Of a stretch of DNA of 14,003 bases, positions 7,386-13,430 are shown one piece after another (position 1 is the first letter of the stretch; each line of letters opens with the position of its first letter). The notes beneath the pieces are model-generated. The model did not search any database, was not told the origin of the DNA, and saw only the letters and a list, made by a program, of their open reading frames with translations. The stretch comes from Lachnospiraceae bacterium UBA3711. Lineage in GTDB: Bacteria; Bacillota; Clostridia; Lachnospirales; Lachnospiraceae. The stretch lies in assembly GCA_002371345.1 (NCBI GenBank), contig DFHY01000065.1, positions 11,312 to 25,314 on the forward strand, read 5' to 3'. The position numbers were made by a program, and so were the translations under genes.

Positions 7386-9281
7386 TCAGGAAACACCCCG
7401 CTTAATGTCGGACAGGATGTCCAGCTCCCTCGTCTGGCAGGTGAACAGGATAACCTGGCGCGAGCCGGCTGACAGCAGCTTAAGCGCACTCTTGAGGTGT
7501 TCCTCGTCATACATGGCAAAGGGCTCGTCAAGAATGACCGGAACGCTGGCGTCCTCCGCGAGAAGATAGGCCGACGAGAGCCGCAGGGCAAGGTACACCT
7601 GCTGCATCGTACCGAAACTGACCTGCTCGAGAGTGAGCAGTCTGTCGGGAGTATTAAGCCTGACAAGATTCTTTTCATCCAGGGATATCCTGGTATAGCG
7701 CCCAAGCGTCAGCATGGACAGCATGGAGGATACCTCTCTCTCAAAGCCAGCGCCGCTCTCATGGTAGATGCTTCCCGACAGGTCGCTGATTCTCTTCCGG
7801 GCAAGATCTATCGCCCTGATCTCCTCATCATACGAAGACAGGGAAGCTTTCTTCCTGTACAACTCCTCCAGCGACGATCTCAGCTCGTCAAGCTTCTCCC
7901 TGCGAAGCGTGATCTCACGGTCCAGCACCTGCGATCTGGCGATCCTCGCCACATCACGGCCGCGCTTCTCCATATCCTCCTTCTCACGGATCTCAATCAG
8001 CTTATCAAGCCTTGCCCTGCGCTTCTCCTCAGCAAGATAAGCTTCTCTCTCCTCCTCCTGTCTCGCCCTGAGTATCGCTTCCCTCGAGCGTTCCTCCCTC
8101 CGCATCTGTTCGGCACGGCCGGCAGGATCATCGGGGTCATCACGGAACCCGAGAGTCCTGTTGAGGAAGTCCTCTCTCTTCAGCCTTCTCATCACCCTCT
8201 CCGACTTTGATACCGGATGAAGCAGCCTCCACAGCAGAAGAATTGCGACCGCTCCCGCCAGCAGAGCCCCCGCGCCCGTCAGGAAACGCATCTTAATATC
8301 CGGAGCAAGAAATGCGCAGGCACACATCATGACCGCGGCCGCGAATGACAGCAAAACCATCACCGGCATCAGAACCCCTGAAGTTTCAACGCCTTCATCC
8401 GGCGGAAAGGTCTCAGGAGCCTCATCCTTCGCGTCAGGTTCACGCACTTCTCCGCCCTTCGTTTTACCGCCGCCTTCCGCAGCATTTCCGCCGGCTGCAT
8501 TATCCTGACCGGAATTATCCCCGGTGTCATCGTTTTCCCTGATATCATCCTGATCCGCGGATATCTCACCGCCGCTCTCACCAACTCTCTCAAACGGCGA
8601 TACCACGCCCCCGGCATCCGTGTCATTTGATCTCTTCTCCAGAAGCCGCTCCAGATCACTGCTTATATACTCAGATTCGCTGTGCTTCTCAGAGATCTCC
8701 TTCTCGATCGAAGAAAGGGCGGCATTTTTATCGTTCTCAATCTTTTTGCGCTTTTTCTTCAGATAATCAAGAGAAGCCGAGACGTCCAGGGAATCGTCCG
8801 CCGCCGTCTCCCGGTTTACAAGATAATCCCTCAGCCTTGCGCACAGCTTGTCTCCCGATATCGTCTGAGCCTGCCGGATAAAGACCGTATTGTCAAAATC
8901 ACCTTCATCAAGCCCGCCTGTAAAGCGGCGGATCATTGACGAAGGATCCTCTTCCTTCGTGCCGTCCGTCTCACAGACCACCTCAACGCTCTCCTGAGAA
9001 CGCTGAAAATTCCTGTCGATACGGTATATCTTCCCGTCATACAGAAGCTTCATGGAACCGGCGAAATAACCCGGATTGTCCCAGGGCTCGCGCAGCTGGT
9101 ACTCGTCCAGGCTCTTCGAACGGTTTCTCGTCACTCCATACAGCATTGCCCGTATAAAAGCATGAAGGGTACTCTTGCCGGTTTCATTCCCTCCGGATAT
9201 GATATTGATTCCGGCATGCAGGTCCAGACGGTAATCGGTGAACTTCCCGAAATGTTTCAGATTAAGCTGTATGATCTCCAT
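7386..9281 (-). CDS. SbcC/Rad50-like ATPase (YhaN type) with a membrane hairpin
   Basis: This 631-residue ABC-type ATPase belongs to the RecF/SbcC/SMC group. The N-terminal half-site has Walker A GGNETGKST at 30-38. A first coiled-coil strand covers about 170-215. An acidic, Gly/Asp/Glu-rich linker follows at about 216-300, then two hydrophobic segments at 302-326 and 333-355 that should form a transmembrane hairpin. A second charged coiled coil runs from about 380 to 500. The C-terminal half-site has the signature LEQVSFGTMQQVYLALRL (551-568) and Walker B VPVILDEPFAMYD (580-592). B. subtilis YhaN has the same plan but is considerably longer as I recall, so the coiled coil here is short. The start codon at 9281 lies 41 bp after the phosphoesterase stop, which implies a functional pair acting on DNA ends. 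The upstream AGGGG is 14 nt away, so initiation may rely on coupling. Confidence 0.87.
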   Translation of the reverse strand: MEIIQLNLKHFGKFTDYRLDLHAGINIISGGNETGKSTLHAFIRAMLYGVTRNRSKSLDEYQLREPWDNPGYFAGSMKLLYDGKIYRIDRNFQRSQESVEVVCETDGTKEEDPSSMIRRFTGGLDEGDFDNTVFIRQAQTISGDKLCARLRDYLVNRETAADDSLDVSASLDYLKKKRKKIENDKNAALSSIEKEISEKHSESEYISSDLERLLEKRSNDTDAGGVVSPFERVGESGGEISADQDDIRENDDTGDNSGQDNAAGGNAAEGGGKTKGGEVREPDAKDEAPETFPPDEGVETSGVLMPVMVLLSFAAAVMMCACAFLAPDIKMRFLTGAGALLAGAVAILLLWRLLHPVSKSERVMRRLKREDFLNRTLGFRDDPDDPAGRAEQMRREERSREAILRARQEEEREAYLAEEKRRARLDKLIEIREKEDMEKRGRDVARIARSQVLDREITLRREKLDELRSSLEELYRKKASLSSYDEEIRAIDLARKRISDLSGSIYHESGAGFEREVSSMLSMLTLGRYTRISLDEKNLVRLNTPDRLLTLEQVSFGTMQQVYLALRLSSAYLLAEDASVPVILDEPFAMYDEEHLKSALKLLSAGSRQVILFTCQTRELDILSDIKRGVS

Positions 9282-9322
9282 CTTATTCAGTCAAACCCCT
9301 TATACTACTCAATGACATTATA

Positions 9323-10384
9323 TTAAGCCGGACCCTTCCGTCCGTACAGCAGCGCCTCCAGCCCATACTCAAGAGCTTTCTTCTCGACCGGATCCGGGCT
9401 TTCCCTGTCAAAACCCGCAATATAGTATTCAATCAGCCGCCCCCGGAACCTGTCCACAAGCTCATCCAGATTAAATGCCGGCACCGACTCATCCCTCACA
9501 TCCAGGATCATTCCTGCGGAGCGGACAAGTTCGGTATCAAACCGGACAAGAGGATCTCTCTGGCCGCTGATCGTAACCCTGTATATATTCTCCCTGCCTC
9601 TGATGTCTATAGCCGCCTGTACTCTGTCCCTTATGGAAAACACCGTGTCCGATTCGTCTGCCTTCACTTCGCATGAGACGTACTCCCGGCGCGCCTTTTT
9701 GACAAAATGAGCCTCCACGGCCCTTCCGTGAGTCTCGCACATCAGATAGCCGTGCGGTCCCTCATCCCCTGCGTCAATCGGAGACAGCGCTCCGGCGTAC
9801 AGCGCTTTACCGTCTATCACAACCGTCGGCTTATGAATGTGCCCGAGCGCGATATAATCGAATCCGCTCCCGTCAAGAGAGCGCGGATCGATCGGAATAT
9901 GGTCACGGTCGCCTCCATGAGCCAGAAGGATGTGGAACAGGTCATTTTTCGCCGGCCTCAGGCTGTCATATCTTGGCTGGGTGATCCTGCTGCGGTCATA
10001 GGAGAATCCGTAGACCTCACATGACAGGGAGGGAAAGCGTATGCATTCTGTCCGGGGGCTTCCCAGAAACGCGACGTTCGGCGCGAAATCAAAATCCTCC
10101 CAGGCGCTTCCGGGGCTGCAGCAGTCATGATTTCCGGCTATGAGCGCAAAGCAGACTCCAGGATATGAGCCAAGCAGATAGTTTACCTCCCTGAGCTGTT
10201 CCACATCCGGTGTGTGGTGAAAGAGATCTCCGGCGATCAGCACCAGATCAGCCTTCATGCGCCCGGCATCCTCCACCGAGTCACGAAAGGTCTCCCAGAG
10301 CTCTCTCTTTCTCTCCTGTGCCCATTCGGTCCGCCCGTCCGGCTCACATCCGAGATGAACATCAGCCATATGCAGAAACTTCAT
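9323..10384 (-). CDS. SbcD/Mre11-like DNA exonuclease (YhaO type)
   Basis: This 353-residue calcineurin-like metallophosphoesterase is predicted to cut DNA ends with its ATPase partner encoded 41 bp downstream. All metal-binding motifs are present in order: DVHLG at 8-12, GDLFHH at 52-57, GNHD at 84-87, AHGGD at 155-159 and GHIH at 181-184. Residues after about 210 form the smaller capping and partner-binding part. The ATG at 10384 has GAAAGGA about 12 nt upstream. That spacing is long, but the ATG places the first motif at the expected N-terminus. The gene is divergent from mscL across a 180-bp region containing an inverted repeat. It is closer in length to YhaO-type proteins than to long SbcD, but I cannot separate these subfamilies with certainty. 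Confidence 0.9.
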   Translation of the reverse strand: MKFLHMADVHLGCEPDGRTEWAQERKRELWETFRDSVEDAGRMKADLVLIAGDLFHHTPDVEQLREVNYLLGSYPGVCFALIAGNHDCCSPGSAWEDFDFAPNVAFLGSPRTECIRFPSLSCEVYGFSYDRSRITQPRYDSLRPAKNDLFHILLAHGGDRDHIPIDPRSLDGSGFDYIALGHIHKPTVVIDGKALYAGALSPIDAGDEGPHGYLMCETHGRAVEAHFVKKARREYVSCEVKADESDTVFSIRDRVQAAIDIRGRENIYRVTISGQRDPLVRFDTELVRSAGMILDVRDESVPAFNLDELVDRFRGRLIEYYIAGFDRESPDPVEKKALEYGLEALLYGRKGPA

Positions 10385-10441
10385 AATTACGGTTTATCCT
10401 TTCAGAACTATTACGGCGACATTGTGAATGATTCTACATTT

Positions 10442-10471
10442 TATCATGGAAACGGACATGAATCCATGATA
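10442..10471. repeat. Perfect inverted repeat between divergent sbcD-like gene and mscL (operator candidate)
   Basis: The arms TATCATGGA (10442-10450) and TCCATGATA (10463-10471) are exact reverse complements separated by 12 nt. Their centres are 21 bp apart, two helical turns, which suits a dimeric DNA-binding protein. The repeat overlaps the spacer and both ends of the best mscL promoter candidate. It is too widely looped and lacks a U-tract to be a good terminator. No regulator gene is adjacent. Confidence 0.45.
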
Positions 10472-10475
10472 TGAT
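10447..10475 (+). promoter_or_regulatory. Candidate promoter for mscL
   Basis: TGGAAA (10447-10452) and TATGAT (10470-10475) are 17 nt apart, matching the -35 at 4/6 and the -10 at 5/6. Transcription would start near 10482 and give a leader of about 83 nt. A weaker alternative with TTAGTG and TATATG lies further downstream, so the true start is unresolved. Confidence 0.38.
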
Positions 10476-10564
10476 ATTAAGGTCGTTAGTGCCTTATGCC
10501 CTGACTGTTATATGCGGGGCCGGACAGGCGCTGCATATTTTAAAACAGAAGGGAGTTGAGTATC

Positions 10565-11005
10565 ATGGGAATGGTAAGTGAATTCAAAGAATTCATCATG
10601 CGCGGCAACGTCATGGATATGGCAGTTGGTGTTATCATCGGCGGAGCTTTCAATGCAATTGTCAGTTCACTCGTTGATGACATTATCATGCCTGTAATTT
10701 CTCTGGCGACTGGAAAGATTGATTTCACGAATCTCTTTATCGCGCTTGACGGCGGCTCTTATAAGAGTCTCGCGGCTGCCAAGGAACAGGGTGCGGCTGT
10801 ATTCGCATACGGAAGCTTTATACAGCAGGTTCTTCAGTTCCTGATCGTAGCGTTTGTCCTGTTCATGGTTATCAAGGGCATGAACAAGCTCCGCAGGCCT
10901 GAGCCGGAGAAGGCTCCGACCACCAAGATCTGCCCGTTCTGCAAGAACGAGGTTCCGATCGAAGCGACACGCTGCGGATTCTGCACCAGCGAACTGACAA
11001 AATAA
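10565..11005 (+). CDS. mscL: Large-conductance mechanosensitive channel MscL with C-terminal zinc ribbon
   Basis: This inner-membrane pentameric channel opens under high membrane tension and releases solutes during osmotic downshock. The 146-residue protein begins with the MscL N-terminal helix (EFKEFIMRGNVMDMAVGVIIGG, residues 6-27 in two adjoining pieces) leading into TM1 (about 15-45). A periplasmic loop covers about 46-85 and TM2 about 86-106. After the basic turn KLRRPEPEK, the usual C-terminal helical bundle is replaced by a zinc ribbon, with cysteines C123, C126, C137 and C140 in CPFC-x10-CGFC. The ATG at 10565 has GGGAG (10551-10555) at 9 nt. An in-frame TTG at 10556 overlaps that site and is unlikely. 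The gene stands alone and is followed by a strong terminator. Confidence 0.95.
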   Translation: MGMVSEFKEFIMRGNVMDMAVGVIIGGAFNAIVSSLVDDIIMPVISLATGKIDFTNLFIALDGGSYKSLAAAKEQGAAVFAYGSFIQQVLQFLIVAFVLFMVIKGMNKLRRPEPEKAPTTKICPFCKNEVPIEATRCGFCTSELTK

Positions 11006-11054
11006 CTGTCCGGCAGGCACCTGCCTTTGCCGGTGTCATTTAACTCAGCAGCTG

Positions 11055-11093
11055 AAAAGGGATCAGGCTCTCACGCCTGGTCCCTTTTCTGTT
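11055..11093 (+). terminator. Rho-independent terminator after mscL, probably bidirectional
   Basis: A 14-bp stem pairs AAAAGGGATCAGGC (11055-11068) with GCCTGGTCCCTTTT (11075-11088) around the 6-nt loop TCTCAC, with a single G-U wobble. The T-run of the right arm continues into CTGTTT. Because the left arm starts with AAAA, the complement also ends in TTTT. The element can therefore also stop transcripts from the convergent xpt gene. Confidence 0.87.
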
Positions 11094-11170
11094 TCCAAGT
11101 ACAGTGTAATCATTCTTCCGCTTGCGGTCTTCTCATCAATTCCGCCCTGGCAGAACCGCGTCTGAACGCG

Positions 11171-11195
11171 CGGCAGCCTTAGCTGCCGGACTTTT
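11171..11195 (+). terminator. Second plus-strand hairpin before the xpt stop
   Basis: CGGCAGC (11171-11177) pairs perfectly with GCTGCCG (11182-11188) around CTTA and is followed by GACTTTT on the plus strand. It could be a backup terminator for mscL read-through. On the minus strand it comes just after the xpt stop but lacks a U-tract, so it would act there only as a 3' stabilising hairpin. Confidence 0.45.
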
Positions 11196-11196
11196 A

Positions 11197-11793
11197 TTAC
11201 GATCCGGCCGCAGCAGGCTTCCTGAATTCAATCTCACCCGTCTTCGCATCCATACTGTCGATAATGGCGAGAGATTCAACCCTGATCCCCTTGCTCCGGA
11301 TGAGGTTTCCTCCGGTCTGGAAGCCCTTCTCGATCGCTATGCCGACTCCCTCTACAGTTGCGCCGGCGGAACGGATAAGGTCTATAAGCCCGTTAACCGC
11401 GCAGCCGTTCGCAAGGAAATCATCTATTACCAGAATGTGATCGTCGCTGCTGAGGAACTTCTTTGACACGATAACATCGTAGGTCCTCTTATGTGTAAAT
11501 GACTCAATCTTCGTGGTATACATCTCACCATCCAGGTTCACGCTCTGTGCCTTCTTGGCGAATACCACCGGCACGTGAAAATGCTGCGCGGCGATAACGG
11601 CAATTCCGATCCCTGATGCCTCAATGGTCAGAATCTTGTTTACCGGACGCTCCGCGAACAGCCGGCGAAATTCCTCTCCCATCGCATTGAACAGGTCAAC
11701 ATCCATCTGGTGGTTCAGGAAGCTGTCAACCTTCAGGATGTTTCCCTCCTTGACGACTCCGTCCTTCCTGATGCGGTCTTCAAGCAATTTCAT
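11197..11793 (-). CDS. xpt: Xanthine phosphoribosyltransferase
   Basis: This purine-salvage enzyme joins xanthine to PRPP to make XMP, a GMP precursor, in the cytosol. The 198-residue protein is close in length to B. subtilis Xpt. It begins MKLLEDRIRKDG, has SFLNHQMD at 24-31 and EASGIGIA at 58-65. The PRPP-binding loop VIDDFLANGCA is at 122-132. FAKKAQSVNLDGEMYTT near 78 is also typical of the family. The ATG at 11793 has AGGAGG 11 nt upstream. A TTG at 11802 in frame lies only 2 nt from that site and is rejected. It sits 155 bp downstream of the lipoprotein gene and is separated from it by a terminator, so it probably has its own promoter, which I could not identify. I found no purine-riboswitch core in its leader. 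Confidence 0.95.
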   Translation of the reverse strand: MKLLEDRIRKDGVVKEGNILKVDSFLNHQMDVDLFNAMGEEFRRLFAERPVNKILTIEASGIGIAVIAAQHFHVPVVFAKKAQSVNLDGEMYTTKIESFTHKRTYDVIVSKKFLSSDDHILVIDDFLANGCAVNGLIDLIRSAGATVEGVGIAIEKGFQTGGNLIRSKGIRVESLAIIDSMDAKTGEIEFRKPAAAGS

Positions 11794-11849
11794 CTTAAAC
11801 AATCCCTCCTTTTCCTGCGCATAGATACTTTGCCGGTTGCTGTTCCGGT

Positions 11850-11880
11850 TATTGTTCCCCGCCGCCTGCCAAGGCCGGGA
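11850..11880 (-). promoter_or_regulatory. Possible stem-loop in the xpt leader
   Basis: Between the lipoprotein terminator and xpt, the arms GTTCCCCG and CGGGAAC can pair with one bulged C around a GC-rich loop. No U-tract follows. It may be a leader structure for xpt, but the pairing is modest and the surrounding sequence is GC-rich, so chance is a real alternative. Confidence 0.25.
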
Positions 11881-11902
11881 ACTCCCCTGCTGAGTTGTTA
11901 TT

Positions 11903-11932
11903 TACAGAAAACGGCAGGGTTAACCCTGCCGT
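11903..11932 (-). terminator. Rho-independent terminator after the lipoprotein gene
   Basis: The arms ACGGCAGGG and CCCTGCCGT (11911-11932) form a perfect 9-bp stem with the loop TTAA. On the minus strand the stem is followed by a T-rich stretch (TTTCTGT). It begins 17 nt after the lipoprotein stop and separates that gene from xpt. Confidence 0.85.
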
Positions 11933-11948
11933 CTGATATCATATTCCG

Positions 11949-13337
11949 TTAAGCCTCAGACTCCGTCTCGACCTCAATCTCCGTCTCAACGGTAACCTCC
12001 ATGTGCAGCTCTGTCTCGACAGATGCCGTCACCGCCTCAGTCTCCTGAGAAGCGGCTTCAGTCTCATCAGAAGCCGGCGCAGTATAGCTGCGCTCCTTAA
12101 GGATCTTTGAAAGCTCCTCAGTATCCACATCGAAGCTTTCTTCCGCTATCCAGCCATCGTAGACCTCATCGATCTTGTCGGCCTTACGCTCGTCAATGAT
12201 GGACTGTTTCTTATCCTCTGTCGCCTCCTCGTCGAAAGCGTCCTTCACATAGAGGATGTAGAAGGAATCGTCAACCTCGACAAGCTTCTCCACAAGGGTA
12301 TCGTCCTCAAGATCGTTGGTCGCCTCGATGATGGCGGCATCCGGATACGTATCGTCCTTGCCGAATGTATAAGAGGATGATGTCACGCCTGTAACGGAGT
12401 TTTCATTCACCTGGCTGACCGCAGCGTCAAAGTCGAGTTCGCTGCTCTTAAGCTCATCGAGCATCTCCTCAGCCATCTCACGGTACCTGACCCTGGCCTC
12501 GGCCATCGCCGGATCCTCTGCCTCGGTCTGTTCCTCGGTCAGGCTCTGCTCCGCCTCAGTGGCCGCCTGCTCTGTCTCGTCGGCAGCCTTCGTCTTCGAA
12601 GGCTTCTCAGTCTCAACCGCCGCAGTCCCGGCTTCGGACTCAACCGCAGTCTCGGCTTCGGTTTCAGCAACAGTCTCCGCCTCAGTCTCCACGGTATTCT
12701 CCGCCTCGGCCTCGGTTCCCGCCATCTCGCTCTCAGACTCCGCCTCAGTCTGCGCCTCGGTGCTCGGAGTATAACGGATGTATTCCACTGTTCTCTGAGC
12801 AGCCTCCTCATCAGATACGTTGGTATCCACGTCAGCGGTCATGCCTTCCTCGACCTTTGACTGAATCGTGCACAGTGTCAGATAGCGCTCAACAATCTCC
12901 TGCGTCGCGCTCATAGATGCAAGGGCGGCCGCGTCGTTGTCCGACATGAACTTCGACGCTGCGTCAGTGATGGCCTTCTTCTCGTCATCCGTCAGGGAAA
13001 CATCGTAGTCTGCCGCATGCTTCTCAGCCAGAAGCAGTTTCTCGATGTCCTCGCCGACCTTGTTCTTAAAGTTATCCCATGTTGTGATGCCAAGTCCCTG
13101 GCCGTCATCCATGGACCAGATGTCCTGCTGCATCATCGACGCATAGTAGGCATAGATGTCGTCCAGCGAAGCCTGCTCATAGCGGAGCACAAAATTCGTC
13201 AGGTCTCCGTCGACCTTATCTCCGTTAAACTTAAAAACCGAAATTGCTTCCGACTTCTTCCCGCATCCGCTCAGGGCTCCCGCGCACATGACAGCCGCAA
13301 GCGCGATAACAGCGCCCTTCTTCCAAACCTTGCTCAT
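11949..13337 (-). CDS. Parvulin/SurA-like lipoprotein with Glu-Thr-Glu-Ala-rich insertion and tail
   Basis: This 462-residue lipoprotein is predicted to be an extracytoplasmic foldase of the PrsA/SurA type. The signal peptide has basic residues at 3-7, a hydrophobic core at 8-22 and the lipobox LSGC with the lipidated cysteine at 25. Residues about 30-180 resemble the SurA N-terminal helical chaperone region. A parvulin-type domain seems to begin at VEYIRYT (185-191). It is interrupted at about 192-276 by an acidic low-complexity stretch and resumes with ARVRYREMAEEMLDELKSSE (281-300). It continues through FYILYVKDAF (359-368). The GG-x-LG motif of active parvulins is not visible, so isomerase activity is doubtful and it may act only as a chaperone. 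A second acidic repeat covers 419-462. AAGGAG lies 9 nt before the ATG at 13337. It has its own promoter and terminator and follows mfd. Confidence 0.8.
   Translation of the reverse strand: MSKVWKKGAVIALAAVMCAGALSGCGKKSEAISVFKFNGDKVDGDLTNFVLRYEQASLDDIYAYYASMMQQDIWSMDDGQGLGITTWDNFKNKVGEDIEKLLLAEKHAADYDVSLTDDEKKAITDAASKFMSDNDAAALASMSATQEIVERYLTLCTIQSKVEEGMTADVDTNVSDEEAAQRTVEYIRYTPSTEAQTEAESESEMAGTEAEAENTVETEAETVAETEAETAVESEAGTAAVETEKPSKTKAADETEQAATEAEQSLTEEQTEAEDPAMAEARVRYREMAEEMLDELKSSELDFDAAVSQVNENSVTGVTSSSYTFGKDDTYPDAAIIEATNDLEDDTLVEKLVEVDDSFYILYVKDAFDEEATEDKKQSIIDERKADKIDEVYDGWIAEESFDVDTEELSKILKERSYTAPASDETEAASQETEAVTASVETELHMEVTVETEIEVETESEA
12513..12767 (-). repeat. Low-complexity coding repeat (Glu/Thr/Ala-rich) inside the lipoprotein gene
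   Basis: Codons for residues about 191-275 are dominated by Glu, Thr, Ala and Ser, with many TEAE, ETEA and VETE units such as ETEAETVAETEAET. The units are irregular in length and codon choice, so this is a degenerate rather than a recent tandem repeat. A shorter run of the same composition codes the C-terminus (11952-12083). On the plus strand it creates an open frame that is only a composition artefact. Confidence 0.75.
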
Positions 13338-13355
13338 TGCCTTTATCTCCTTCTT

Positions 13356-13385
13356 ATATCAGTAACTGATATGTCCCTGAGGACA
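13356..13385 (-). promoter_or_regulatory. Two adjacent hairpins in the lipoprotein mRNA leader
   Basis: Reading the minus strand, TGTCC/GGACA with a 4-nt loop (13372-13385) is followed by the perfect palindrome ATATCAGT-T-ACTGATAT (13356-13372). It ends 4 to 5 nt before the AAGGAG ribosome site. As RNA these would sit at the extreme 5' end of the transcript. As DNA the palindrome could be an operator. Its single-base centre makes a tight RNA loop unfavourable unless a few pairs open. Confidence 0.4.
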
Positions 13386-13392
13386 CCCGATT

Positions 13393-13421
13393 ATTATAAA
13401 TGTTTTAGATGGGAACTTCAA
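13393..13421 (-). promoter_or_regulatory. Strong sigma-A promoter for the lipoprotein gene
   Basis: On the minus strand TTGAAG (13416-13421) and a perfect TATAAT (13393-13398) are separated by exactly 17 nt. They lie between the mfd stop and the lipoprotein start. The transcript would start near 13386, leaving a leader of about 50 nt. This makes the lipoprotein independent of mfd transcription. Confidence 0.78.
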
Positions 13422-13430
13422 CCGCTAATC

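Noticed and set aside
7307..7705. Long upstream extension of the IMP cyclohydrolase frame
   Set aside because: It overlaps the coding frame of the YhaN-like gene out of phase, has biased Ser/Arg/Cys composition, and would run through a near-consensus promoter.
12559..12774. Plus-strand Ser/Ala/Val-rich open frame opposite the lipoprotein repeat
   Set aside because: It is the antisense image of the Glu/Thr/Ala-rich repeat, with no ribosome site or family similarity.
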